From the NCBI GenBank assembly GCA_015680685.1, contig MNCI01004872.1, positions 2,181,659-2,232,056 of the forward strand: a stretch of DNA of 50,398 nucleotides, in the 5' to 3' direction. Both the position numbers and the translations under genes were made by a program. Below, piece by piece: positions 19,551 to 29,927 of the stretch. The notes beneath the pieces are model-generated. The model was not told where the DNA came from and made no database searches. It was given only the letters and a program-made list of their open reading frames with translations. Each line of letters begins with the position of its first letter. Positions within the stretch are counted from its first letter, which is position 1. This DNA comes from Gnetum montanum (lineage: Eukaryota; Streptophyta; Gnetopsida; Gnetales; Gnetaceae).

Positions 19551-19668
19551 ACTTTTCTGTTCAATGTGCAATGTATTCTTGTTTATTATTTTCTCAACCA
19601 ACCCTAAGGGTTCATTCCAACGATGTGAATGATTTCCTATGTTCTAATTAGTGCACAAACAACTAAGT

Positions 19669-19685
19669 CCCCGGCAGCAACACCA
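19669..19685 (-). other. primer binding site of element A (tRNA-Asp-like)
   Basis: Minus strand TGGTGTTGCTGCCGGGG starts one base after the 5' LTR. It matches 13 of 17 positions of the complement of the plant tRNA-Asp 3' end (TGGCGCCGTTGCCGGGG). The copies in B and E differ at other positions, and the three together point to tRNA-Asp as the ancestral primer. Confidence 0.75.
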
Positions 19686-19686
19686 A

Positions 19687-20639
19687 TGATGAGCGACAAG
19701 GTACCCCTACGCTCAACCATACGAATATGAGTGTTTCACACACGATCCAGTTGAATTCCAATGACTAAGTGCTTATGCACCCTTATGGAACAAGGACGGG
19801 TTGATTGATCATTGTCTTCCCAAACTTACTTGTATGTTATGATTGTATGGTTAAGTAAGCTTGAGGCATATGATGTTTATATCTTTTATGTTTTTATGTC
19901 CTATGCTACTAGGGAAAAAGAGAGATAACTAGGTGACTAATTTAACTTAACTACTCATTAACTAAGTTCTAACTAATCCTAATACAAGCATCCATTCCCA
20001 CTTGTTGTACACATCTTGAACCAGTGCAACACTACTAGGATTACCAAACGCTAATCGTTACTGGGTTACCAAACATTACACGCATGCTCGAAGCGGTCAT
20101 GCTTGTGTAATTTAATGATATGCTTAATTGATCAAAATAAATTGCTACGTTAATAACATAAATGTAAAGTGCATAAAATAAAATAAATGCATAAGAAAAT
20201 AAAGTAAAAGAAATGCATAAGAAAACAAATCTCAAGTGCTGCAAGGATGAATCAAAGAGTTCATCATTATTGTTGTACATAAGGTGTGCTTAAGTACACA
20301 ATGCTCGAATAAAGATCCATCCACACTTAGACCTCCTACTATGGGCACTTGGAAAATACTCTAACTTCCAAACAGACTACAAGAGTTTTGCTACTTGACT
20401 GCTGAAAAGACTTCTTTTTTCAATTGTGCACCTGAGCACTATATATATAGGCTTGGGAGAAACTACTCTAATAATTAGAGTAACCATTCTAATAATTAGA
20501 ATAAATGCTAAAGCAACCACTCTAATAATTAGAATAATTGCTAAAGTAACCGATAGAGTAACCAATCTAATAATTAGAAAAACTACTAGAGTAACTGCTA
20601 GAGTAACCACTCTAATAATTAGAGTAACCACTCTCATTA
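19687..20639 (-). repeat. 5' LTR of element A (953 bp)
   Basis: It begins TGATGAGCGACAAGG next to the primer site and ends CTCTCATTA, a one-base change from the family end CTCATCA, followed by the target duplication ATTTG. The U3 palindrome array is at 20457-20637. Minus-strand TATA box: CCTATATATATAG near 20442-20454, altered from TATAAATA in the partner LTR. Confidence 0.93.
20457..20637 (-). repeat. U3 palindrome array of LTR A (5' copy)
   Basis: Same array as at 11137-11366 with fewer units (about 181 bp). Units such as CTCTAATAATTAGAGTAACC are repeated with small changes. Unit-number variation is part of why the two LTRs differ in length. Confidence 0.85.
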
Positions 20640-20644
20640 ATTTG
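20640..20644. other. target-site duplication of element A, right copy (ATTTG)
   Basis: An exact repeat of 10396-10400 on the other side of element A. Confidence 0.95.
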
Positions 20645-22451
20645 GCTTGATGAAGAATTTGTAGTTCTTTTTAGCATCTAACTCTTGTGGTGCTTGTTGT
20701 GTAAGTAGATAGGTAAAAATGCTACTATACCAACTTGTTTCCATGGTTAATTGATTATTTTATACACCTGCAAAGAGGTATTCATTAGGAATGTCATCAA
20801 AAAGTGAATATTCATTTTTTTGTTGTCCCATATTAACCAAGATAAAATGATCAACAACAACGTTCTCGGTGCCTTTACAATCAATCATTGTAAGATCGAA
20901 CTCTTGTAAGATTACGAGCCATCATATGATGTGAGGGCTCCCCATTGGTTTATTCAGCAGGAACCAAATTGCACTATGTTTTGTGTGTACAAATACCTTA
21001 TAGCCCAATACATAGTGCCTGAACTTATCTAGTGCAAGCACCACAACCATTAATTCCTTTTCTATTGTGGTGTAATTGAGTTGTGCAACAACAATACTTC
21101 GACTTGCACAATGAATGTAATAGGGTGGTTTCTAGTCATCTAACTATGTAAGTACGGCTCCTAAATCAAAGTTGGATGTGTTAGTCATTATATGGAAGGG
21201 TCTGGATTAGTCAGGAGCTTGTAGAATAGGTGTTTCTACAAGCTTTTATTTTAAAGTTTGAAAAGCTAACTCACATTCTCCGGTCCATTCGAAAGGTACT
21301 TCCTTTTTTGTTAGTTCAACCAATGGTTTTGCAACCCTTGAAAATTTCTCTATGAATCTCCTATAATAGCCAGTGTGTCCAAGGAATGATCGGATGTCTT
21401 TTACAGTTTCAGGTTGGCACATGATTCCTTGGATGACTTTAATCTTTTCAGGGTCTACCTTTATCCTTGTTTGTGAAATCTTATGCCCTAATACTATGCC
21501 TTATTGGACCGTTAAATGGCTTTTTTGCTAGTTGAGCCTTAAATTGGTTTCAACACATCATTTTAGTACTTGCTCTAATCGGTCCAATGCTTGATTGAAG
21601 TTCGCTCTGTAGTTGGAGAAATCATCCATGAAGACCTCCACACCATTTCCTATTTGCTGCTGAAAGATACTTAGAACCAAACGTTGAAATGTTGCAGGAG
21701 CATTACACAAGCCAAACGGCATCTGTTTGTATGCAAATGTCCCCCAAGGACTTGTGAATGTGGTCTTGGCTTGGTCTTCTAGTGCTATTTGGATTTGGTT
21801 GTATCTATTGTATCCATCCAGAAAACTATAGTAGCGATGCCTTGCAATGGTGTCTAAGACGTAGCTGACGAATGGCAACGAAAAGTGATCTTTGAATGTT
21901 GCCATGTTTAGTAGCCTAAAGTCTATACACACCCTCCATTTACCTCCCTTTTTGGGCACAATAACTAATGGACTAACCCATTCACTATCAGCAATGGGGT
22001 AGATGAACCCAGCTTTTAGAAGCTGTTCAATTTCTTCTTTAACCACTTGCTTTAGTTTTGGTTTCAATAGCCTCTGCAGTTTTCATTGAGGCTTCATGGA
22101 GGGGTCAGCGTAAATCCTATGTTGGCATATCCTAGGGTCTATTCCAGTTAGTTCAGGATATAACCAAGTGAAGGCTTTTGACCATTTTTTCATCATTTTC
22201 AGTAGTCTCTCTTTTTGTTGAGGAGCGAGCCTAGCATTAATAATTACCGATTTTTCATTTTTGAGAAATGTGTACTCCATACCAATGGGCAACGATTTTA
22301 ACTCTAGGGGCTCTTGCTTAAAGTTGTCAGGGATTTCCAACTTTCCCCAGTTGATATTTTCAATGTCGAGACTTGGAAGTTGGTGATGGACTTGCTCTAA
22401 TGTGTCTATGCTATCAATGTAAGCGCAAGTCAAACCCTTAGTTGGTTCCAT
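20645..22451 (-). pseudogene. pro-pol linker, reverse transcriptase and RNase H of element B (right part of split pol)
   Basis: Linker at 22451-22083 (MEPTKGLTCAYIDSIDTLEQ, LTGIDPRICQHRIYADPSMK). RT at 22067-21558: LLKAGFIYPIADSEWVSPLV, FLDGYNRYNQIQIALEDQAK, TFAYKQMPFGLCNAPATFQR and VEVFMDDFSNY; both catalytic Asp motifs are intact and the stretch is open for 169 codons. RNase H (about 21560-20800) is much more decayed: the first Asp is lost (MTNTSN), TDH reads TKH, and stops abound. It ends at the element A insertion. Confidence 0.9.
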
Positions 22452-22628
22452 GCATATAGTTGAGTTGCTCTCTTGGTTAGCTATTAGCCACTAGGTGCCT
22501 TTCTATCTTGTGGCTACCACATACAAGCATCTTTGTATGTTAGTTACTTGTGCACATTGGTTGCATGCAGGCAATGTTACATGTTGTACAAATCAGGACT
22601 TCTGCACACAATTACACCCTATGTCACC

Positions 22629-23102
22629 TTATGCGATGCACAAAAATTTCTTCTTCTTGATCTTTCCAAACGTATTTTCTTTTGATATCTCTAGGGAAAG
22701 ATCACGTATTCCTAGAAGTGTGTCAATTGTGCTTAGCCATGATCTTCCCATTATGATAGGGAAGTTCCCCTTATAGTTGTTGACTTGAATCACTAGGAAG
22801 TCGACTGGATATGACCACCCACAAATAGTGGTAACAATGTCCTCCACTAGTCCTAATGGGACAGTGATGGACCAGTCAACCAACTCTAAACGAATGTTAC
22901 TTTTTTTTAGTGGAGGTAGGTTCCAGGCTTTGTACATTTTTTGAGAGATTAAGTTGACACTAAAACCTGAATCCAAAAGAGCCTTACAAGGTTTATTCCC
23001 AGCAATTTGTAAATATATAAGGAGACTCCCAAGTTTAAAGAATTTCCTAGGAAGATGGCCAACCTTAATCCAATCGGTAATGGCATGCGTTAACATGACC
23101 AT
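22629..23102 (-). pseudogene. aspartic protease, element B
   Basis: A 157-codon open stretch with an intact active-site triad (CKALLDSGFSVNLISQKMYK), followed by VPLGLVEDIVTTICGWSYPV, DFLVIQVNNYKGNFPIIMGR and SWLSTIDTLLGIRDLSLEIS. It is homologous to 16519-17025 and 31980-32827. The surrounding polyprotein is broken, so it is a relic even though this domain looks fairly complete. Confidence 0.88.
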
Positions 23103-25635
23103 GTGTGTTGAATGTAGCCTTTGATTTGAAGGGAGTTGTGAAGTCTAGAATGATGGTGAGGCATTTGGATAATTAGTCGCTTATGATTGTAAGGACTTGG
23201 TTGGACTTTTGGATCTAAAGAAAAGTCTCTTCTTTGTGCGATTGTTTGAACCAATAGTAGGGTGAAAATTAACAGCCCTCATTACGTTGCATTGTTGTAG
23301 TTGGGTAGGAAGCTCACCCTGAATGGGTGGAGCAGGTGGTAATGGAGTTAAGGATGGAAGAGATGTAGCCAGATGAGAAGGATAGTACATTTGTGGAACA
23401 TCTCTCTTAGGAGAGGAAGTTCTATAGTACTCATGGATTTGGTAGTGAGGCTGAGGAGTGACGTGACTAGTGAAGTCACATGGAGAGATTGGTTATTGCA
23501 CGCAGTATCCATATGGGTCAAGTTAACGGTAAGGGTACTATTGACGTGGTGGCAGCATTCCCCATGGTTGTGGGTGCTACCACTATTAGTACTGCTCATT
23601 TGGTTGTGGTGAAGTTCCACTTAGATAATATGTCAAGGGTTGGTAGAACTGTCTTGGGCTACCTTAGGGATAAGGTAACCTTCGAGGTGTTTGCCTTCTG
23701 TTTAATCGTGGGTTGAGTGCATACACTCCAGACTCTTGCAAATGTGAGATTATGGGACAACATCCCTTAGGATGGTCATATTGGCATATCTCACATCCAC
23801 CATCATTGTCTGTATTTGAATCCACAACCTCTTCAATGATGGCAACTTTGCCCTTACCTTTGTTATGTGCATATTCATCTTCTTCTTTTTTTCTCCTTTC
23901 TCAATCACTACTGGTTCCCTAGACTCCTCTACTATTTTGATAATGTTTTGAAATCTATTATCTAGGGAGTCCCACATTTGGTTCACCTTTGCCAATACTT
24001 CTGATGCAAGTTTTTGAATGGACAAGGTTTTCCTATTCACCATCTCTTCAAGTGGTGACTCTTCTTCATCCTCACAAAATCTAACTCCCTTGTTTTGAAG
24101 GGAAGGATCTTGGTTATATTCTTTTGTATTCTCTCTTTTCCTTAACTCACCTTCCTCTTTAGCAACTTGCTCCAACAATCTTTGTACTTGATGGACCTTA
24201 AGCTCAGATACCCTTCCTTGGGCATAAGTCCCAAGGGTTCTTTACGTTTCATGCCTAAGCCCATCTACAAGATGGCATAGTTGTTCCCCTTGCGAGCAAC
24301 CATGGCCTAGGCAATGATGTAATAGTACATAATATCAGCCCATGGAAGCATCCAAGGGTTCATGTTCTCCTTGTTTCCATCCTTGGATTTGCTTTAACAA
24401 GTTGGACACTCAGGAGTACCTTTAATACTTATCATTGAATAGTTCTAACATGGTACTCCATTCGTGAATGGAGTCTGGTTGTAAGGATCGGTACCAGCTT
24501 TCTGCTTCCTTGATCAGTGTCCATAAAAACAACTTAATTTTTGCTACTCGTTTTCTATGTTTTGCAAGGCACATGCATCGTGAAATGCTTGCAAATGATT
24601 TTGAGGATCAGTGTTGTATCCCCCTTTAAATCGTGGGATATTGTTCATGTCCAATCTTTTGATCCTACTATCTTTTTGGTGCCTTGTTGGGATTCTAACA
24701 GCCTCAATTATATCTAGCATACTTCGGGTAGCGAGTAGAGGTTCATCATGATCATACTGTCTATGGCGTCTATGATGCCTACGTTGTTCCCTACTCTCCC
24801 TTCTTTCATGATGAATTTCTCTAGAATGCCCTCGTCCCCTTTCTTGATTTCTTTGTCCATGATTCCTGTTTCACTTACCATGATCCTCAGGGTCTTTTTC
24901 CTTGCGACTACGTCTAGATCTTGAAGGAGAGGGTAAAGAAGATGATGAAGGTGAAGAAGAAGGATGACCATCACCATGATGGTGCATGCTTCCTTCTCTT
25001 CGGTGGTTATGTCCTCAATTGCAGTTACGATTAGAATGTTCATCTTTGTCATGTGTTTATGTTCCTTTTTTAGACCCTTTGTGTCCGTCAGTACCAGAAT
25101 CCAGGTTATGGATAGTTAAGTGAAGATTTTGATACACAACCCCTTAACCAAAGTGAATGGGAGGAACATCATTGTGTGGGAGACCTCCTAAGGCAGGTTC
25201 ACAACCCTCATTTTCACTTATGACATACGGGACATTCTGAGACAACTTCCCCTTCATGGATTCATGACATCTCTCCTATTGTAGATCCCTTTGGTGTTCT
25301 GTCTCTGTGGGACAATACTCTCTCGAGTCATGATCATGCACAACATACTCTACATGTAAGTGCTGCATACCAATTCGTGTGAGATCACAAAGAAGCATTC
25401 CTGGGACTAAGCGATCAAGAGGTAACACTATGTTACCTTCTAAATCACGCCAACACAATTGTTCATCCTGGTGGAGGATGAGGATAAAGGTAAAGTTTGG
25501 TATATACTTATCAGGATGAACATATACCACATGAAACTATTGGGGGACTGAAGGATCATCATGTGTACTACACCTCAGATTGTTCCCTATATCGGACCTA
25601 GGCAGTAAAACAATCTCATAAGAAGAAGGAGACAT
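23103..25635 (-). pseudogene. gag of element B
   Basis: The start is probably ATG at 25635 (MSPSSYEIVLLPRS). Recognisable parts in order: FTFILILHQDEQLCWRDLEG and GNIVLPLDRLVPGMLLCDLT (25530-25276), a charged middle, a decayed capsid-like region around 24700-24180, LASEVLAKVNQMWDSLDNRF and a basic stretch at 24178-23750, then the Pro/Tyr-rich linker to protease. Stops and frame changes are frequent. The order matches A and E. Confidence 0.8.
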
Positions 25636-25755
25636 AACTGTCTATTCAGCATGCAATACTTTTCGTTTTACTAATTATAAGATAACCAACCCTAAGGGTT
25701 CGTTCCAATGATGTGAAGATTTCCTAAGTTCTAGCTAGTGCACAAACAACAAAGT

Positions 25756-25772
25756 CCCTGACAATGGTGGCA
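25756..25772 (-). other. primer binding site of element B (tRNA-Asp-like)
   Basis: Minus strand TGCCACCATTGTCAGGG lies one base from the 5' LTR and matches 12 of 17 positions of the tRNA-Asp complement. It is decayed. Confidence 0.65.
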
Positions 25773-25773
25773 A

Positions 25774-26683
25774 TGATGAGCGACGAGATATCCCTACACT
25801 CAACCATACAAATATGAGCGTACACACATGATTCAATCAAATTCCAAGGACTACGTGCTTATGCGCCTTTATAGAACTCAGATGGGTTAGTCAATTATTG
25901 TCTTCCCAAGCTTACTTGTATAGCGCAATTGTATGGTTAAGTAAACTTGAGGTATATGATTTTTATATATTCTTTGGTATTTTATGTCCTAGTGCTACAA
26001 AGGGAGAAGTGAACTAAGTAAGTAACCAATTTAATTTAACGAATCGACTATGCTCTAACTAGTCCTAACACTAGCATCCCTTCCCACTTGTCGTCCACAT
26101 CCTGAACCAGTGCAACACTACTAGGGTTACCAAATGCTAATTGTTACTGGGTTACCAAGTGTTCCACACATGCTCGAAGTGGTCGTACTGAGTGTGCTTA
26201 CTTGGGGGAGTTAACAAGGAGAGAGAGAGAACATGAATGAACTAAGGAAAGTGTTAAATAACTTTAAATAACATTAAATAAGCAATCCTGAATACTGCAA
26301 GGTTTATCACAAAGTTCATCTTTATTTCTAGCCACAAGATGTGCTTAGGTACACAATGCTCGAATAAAGATCCATTTGTTTTATGACTCCTACTGTAGGC
26401 ACTCAGAAATAATTCTAACTCTAAGAAGGAAAAAAGGCAAGAGTTTGTGTAAGGGACTAAACTAATTAACCAACTATTTCCAAACCAAGTGCACCTGCCT
26501 CTTATTTATAGACAAAAAGACAGGCCCTAATATCAGATGTCCAATATCACTTGGAAGGCTTCGATATCACGTACCTGATATTGCAGATGCGATATCACGG
26601 CCCCGATATCGAATGTCCAATATTGCTTGGAAGGCTCCAATATCATGTACTTGATATCATGGATGCGATATCGCGGCTCATCA
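25774..26683 (-). repeat. 5' LTR of element B (910 bp)
   Basis: It runs TGATGAG to CTCATCA. Minus-strand U3 at 26521-26683 holds six or more GATATC-type motifs in various states of decay. The TATA box is TCTATAAATAAG (about 26504-26515), and the R/U5 part includes AATAAAGATGAACTTTG. It pairs with the broken 3' LTR at 5719-7347. Confidence 0.92.
26521..26683 (-). repeat. U3 array of GATATC palindromes, element B
   Basis: Degenerate copies of GCGATATCGC recur here (for example GATGCGATATCGCGGC, CCCCGATATCGAATG, CTTGATATCATGG) in a larger duplicated unit of about 85-90 bp containing CAATATTGCTTGGAAGGCT or CAATATCACTTGGAAGGCT. Most changes from the palindrome are C-to-T or G-to-A at CpG, as methylation decay predicts. 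Confidence 0.75.
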
Positions 26684-27164
26684 CTTTACTTTACATGTAA
26701 TTTACGTTCTTGTTATTAAGCAATTAATATTATTATTTATAACTAATGTGAGTATAACCACTTTGAGTAGGATATATTAATGCTTGGTAATGTCAGTAGT
26801 GTTAATATATGTTCAAGATGTATACGAAAAGTGGAAACAAATACTCCACATTTAGGCTAGTTAGTTAATGAAGTAGTTAATTAATTAGTTAATTTAAATA
26901 TTAAATATTTATTTACTTAATCATTTAGTAAGTTGAGAAAATAATAAAAAATATAAAAATACATATCTTATACCTCAATCACACTTAACCATACACATAG
27001 ATTAACACAAGTGTTGATTGGGAAGACAATGACTAGCGACTACATAATTCACCATCATTTCTCATTGACCACTTAAGTAAACAAAGTCTACGAAATTTAG
27101 TTGGATCGCACATACATGCTAGTGATTTGTATGGTTAGGCATGTTAAAAATTCGCTACTCATCA
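26684..27164 (+). repeat. LTR G: ancient, highly decayed gypsy LTR, plus orientation
   Basis: It aligns in order with the 3' half of LTR C: CCACTTTGAGTAGG, AATGCTTGGTAATGTCAGTA, TTAATTTAAA, CTTATACCTCAATCACACTT, GGGAAGACAATGA, and the end CGCTACTCATCA at 27153-27164. Its left half is absent because element B begins there. It is the oldest layer of the nest. Confidence 0.75.
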
Positions 27165-27210
27165 TTCACTATATGTTCAAGCATACATATAGTCACATAG
27201 TTTTGGCTCT

Positions 27211-27362
27211 AACAATGAGGTGTTAACCTAGTGATAAGACTCATGAGTTAAAAGCTTTACGTTCTAGATTCAAGTTTGGTGGACAATTCCAAGTTATAAA
27301 GTTTTAAATGGACTATATATCATGGGGTGTACCTATATTATAGTTATTTCAGGGTTCTAATA
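27211..27362 (+). repeat. tRNA-derived SINE-like repeat, copy 5
   Basis: Plus strand: CAATGAGGTGTTAACCTAGTG (box A-like), TCTAGATTCAAGTTTG (box B-like), CCAAGTTATAAAGTTTTAAAT, then CATGGGGTGTACCTATATTA and an end GGGTTCTAATAAC. Same family as the copies at 3545-4479. Confidence 0.65.
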
Positions 27363-27366
27363 ACCT

Positions 27367-27505
27367 AACAATAAGGTATTGGCCTAATGGTAAGATTCTT
27401 GATTTGAAAGCTCAAAGTCATAAGTTTGATGTGGGCAATGTTGAGTTATAAAGTTCTAATTAGACTATATATCTTGGGACGTACCTATATTTCAGGATTC
27501 CAACA
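27367..27505 (+). repeat. tRNA-derived SINE-like repeat, copy 6
   Basis: Adjacent head-to-tail copy: AACAATAAGGTATTGGCCTA (box A-like), CATAAGTTTGATGTG (box B-like), TTGAGTTATAAAGTTC, CTTGGGACGTACCTATATTT, end GGATTCCAACAAC. Its middle matches copy 1 (CTTGATTTGAAAGCTC), so there are at least two subfamilies. Confidence 0.65.
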
Positions 27506-27516
27506 ACATATTCTTC

Positions 27517-27759
27517 NNNNNNNNNNNNNNNNNNNNNNNNNNNNNNNNNNNNNNNNNNNNNNNNNNNNNNNNNNNNNNNNNNNNNNNNNNNNNNNNNNNN
27601 NNNNNNNNNNNNNNNNNNNNNNNNNNNNNNNNNNNNNNNNNNNNNNNNNNNNNNNNNNNNNNNNNNNNNNNNNNNNNNNNNNNNNNNNNNNNNNNNNNNN
27701 NNNNNNNNNNNNNNNNNNNNNNNNNNNNNNNNNNNNNNNNNNNNNNNNNNNNNNNNNNN
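27517..27759. other. assembly gap (243 N)
   Basis: A run of N with no readable sequence. Confidence 1.
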
Positions 27760-27950
27760 TGCATGACTTAGTGAAGTAGATTTGATGTTTTTTTAGGAAA
27801 TCTAATATTTTTTGATAGATCTAAAATTTTTCAACGAATCTAATTTTTTTTAGTGAATCTAATTTTTTTCAATGAATCTAATGTTTCTCCAATGAATGTG
27901 ATTTTTTTCTAGCAAATCTAATTTTTTAAGTAGATCTAATGTTTCTCTTT
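27760..27950 (+). repeat. degenerate short tandem repeat
   Basis: Variants of a T-run followed by nnGAATCTAAT recur about nine times with a spacing near 20 bp (AATCTAATATTTTTTG, GAATCTAATTTTTTTC, GAATCTAATGTTTCTCC). It directly follows the gap, which may have been caused by the repeat. Confidence 0.6.
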
Positions 27951-28369
27951 TTGATTTTTCTCTTATGGATTTGATTTCTCTAGGATTCCCTTATTAGGGA
28001 CTTTATATTACTCCCAGCTTCTTTAACTAATATTGAAATTTCTACTTCTTCTAATTAATGTAGAAATTTCTGATAATCCTTAAAATGCAAATTTACAAGC
28101 TAGTAAGAAAAATTTGTGATGTTTTCTTTTAGTGATGTTAATGTAATGAAGACATCTTATTTTGTTATTCTTGATGATGCATACAAGTCATCGATTGTTA
28201 ATCTTTCATTACAATATGTGTTCATTCAAATCTTAGGTTACCTACCTTGTAATTAAAGTTCCATTTCGTAGTTAAATGATAGGACAATAAATATCTTTAA
28301 TCTTTATACATATTCGATTAATCTCTACATCAATCTCTCAAACTCCTTTGTAGTTGCACAAACCTCATG

Positions 28370-28730
28370 TTGTTATCATGACTCCTCCAATCACTAATGT
28401 ATTCTTAGATTTAAGCATCTTCTTATTTCCAATAATATATCTTGTACATCTAGAATCTATCACCCATTCCATGTGAGTCATTCTTTTCACAAAATCATTA
28501 AAAGATAAGGATATGTAACCTAAAATTGGAATTTGGTCACTACTTACTAAATTAATTTCGTCTGATTTTGAATCATTCTTCTATGGTCATCTTCCTATAT
28601 TTCTTGCTTTTCTCTATATAACTTTTTGCTAAGCTTAGTTAGCCCTTGGATTTTTCAAGTTAAACCAATAACTATTGTACTTATGTTCTCTCTTACTACA
28701 ATTAAAGCATGTATCATCATTGTTTGGCCT
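28370..28730 (-). pseudogene. decayed Ty1-copia gag zinc knuckle and protease
   Basis: On the minus strand about 28719-28680 reads NDDTCFNCSKREHKYN, a CCHC-type gag zinc knuckle. About 28475-28378 reads MEWVIDSRCTRYIIGNKKML and then VIGGVM, which is the copia protease region (usual form WxIDSGCTxHxTGNKxxL) with the active-site Gly changed to Arg. Stops separate the pieces. The rest of 27950-29110 is AT-rich; I could not assign it, but parts may belong to the same dead element. Confidence 0.65.
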
Positions 28731-29111
28731 TTCTATCTTCTAGAAGTTGCTTCTCATATTATTCATAAAGTGTTTTATTTTCTCATAAGTGTTCATAACC
28801 TTTGTAGCTACTTTTTCTTCCTATTTCATCCTGCTCTCTTACAATTATATTTTAGCAATGAGCATAGCTATAACATCCTGATATTTCAAACCTAGAATCT
28901 TAGGTTTGTTAATTATGTTTTTATGATAAGGTAAATTATAATAAGGGTATATCTTGACATATTATGATCTATATTATGTTGCATCTTGCTAGTAGACTAT
29001 GCTAGTGTATTTTAACATCTTTCTTATGCTTATGTTTATGAGTATGCATCTTGAGGTTTGAACCCTTGACTCTTTGTTTATATGTATTTGTGGTATCTCA
29101 TGGTATATATG

Positions 29112-29116
29112 TTTAT
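29112..29116. other. target-site duplication of element E, left copy (TTTAT)
   Basis: TTTAT directly precedes the element and is repeated at 36023-36027 directly after it. Confidence 0.85.
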
Positions 29117-29916
29117 TGATGAGTGGCGAGGTACCCCTACACTCAACCATACGAATACGAGTGTTTCACGTGCGATTCGGTTGAACTCCAAGGACTAAGT
29201 GCTTATGCGCCTTATGGAACACTTAAGGTTAATCAATCGTTGTCTTCCTAGACTTGTATTATCACAACTGTATGGTTAAGTAAGTCTGAGGTATATGATT
29301 TGTATGTCTTTTATTTTTTTATCGCCTATGCTAAGAGAGGAAAGGGTGAAGAGACTAAGTAACTAACTTTCACTAACTAAGCTTTAATCATCCTAGCATT
29401 AGTATTCGTTCCCACTTGCTGTACACACCCTGAACTAGTGCAACGCTACTGGGATTACCAAACACTATTCGTTACTGGGTTACCAAGCATAGCACACGTG
29501 CTCAAAGTGGTCGTACTGAATGCATTTAAGGGTTGAGAGAGATTAATTATCTAAGGAAGCATTTAAGAATTTAACATTAATTAAATCCTAATTAGCTTAG
29601 TCCATGCACTGCAAGGTTTATCAAAGAGTTCGTCTTTATTTTCGTACACAAATGTGTGCTCAGGTACAATTTGCTCGAATAAAGATTCGTTCACTCTGAG
29701 ACTCCTACTGCGGGCACATGGAAATTATTCTATCTCTGGAATGGTAAAACTGCCAGAGTTTCACTAAGGGTCTAGATCTAGATGGAAAAATAAGGGATAG
29801 CTGCCTCTTATTTATAGAACTGACGATGGGCTGCGATATCGCGTATGTGATATCGCAGGGACCGAAGCGATATCGCATACGCGATATCGTGGCCCATGCA
29901 ATATCATGTCCCATCA
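29117..29916 (-). repeat. 3' LTR of element E (800 bp)
   Basis: TGATGAGTGGCGAGG to CCCATCA. U3 (29830-29916) carries GCGATATCGC-type palindromes, including CTGCGATATCGCG and ATACGCGATATCG. The minus-strand TATA box is TTCTATAAATAAG near 29808-29820. Confidence 0.93.
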
Positions 29917-29927
29917 TACCCCCATGA
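29917..29927 (-). other. polypurine tract of element E
   Basis: Minus strand GTCATGGGGGTA next to the LTR, the same tract as in A and B. Confidence 0.75.

Larger units (their letters stand above)
10401..20639 (-). mobile_element. Ty3-gypsy element A: complete, nested in element B, TSD ATTTG
   Basis: A 10,239-bp element on the minus strand with two LTRs (953 and 971 bp), primer binding site, gag, protease, RT, RNase H, integrase, a 1.9-kb spacer and a polypurine tract. A perfect 5-bp duplication ATTTG flanks it. The 5' LTR has lost its canonical end (CTCATTA in place of CTCATCA). The two LTRs differ visibly throughout, roughly one base in ten by eye, and all coding frames are broken, so the insertion is old. 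It cuts element B between RNase H and integrase. Confidence 0.95.
5719..26683 (-). mobile_element. Ty3-gypsy element B, Athila/Tat-like, carrying nested insertions
   Basis: Minus strand, read from high to low coordinates: 5' LTR 25774-26683, primer site, gag, protease, RT, RNase H, [element A at 10401-20639], integrase, about 1.9 kb spacer, polypurine tract, 3' LTR 5719-7347 (broken by solo LTR D). Domain order PR-RT-RH-IN is Ty3-gypsy. The RT phrase AGFIYPIADSEWVSPL and the tRNA-Asp-like primer site fit the non-chromoviral Athila/Tat branch. No chromodomain is visible. All reading frames carry stops and shifts. Its right end abuts the decayed LTR G; its left end is lost at the LTR C junction, so no target duplication can be seen. 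Confidence 0.85.
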
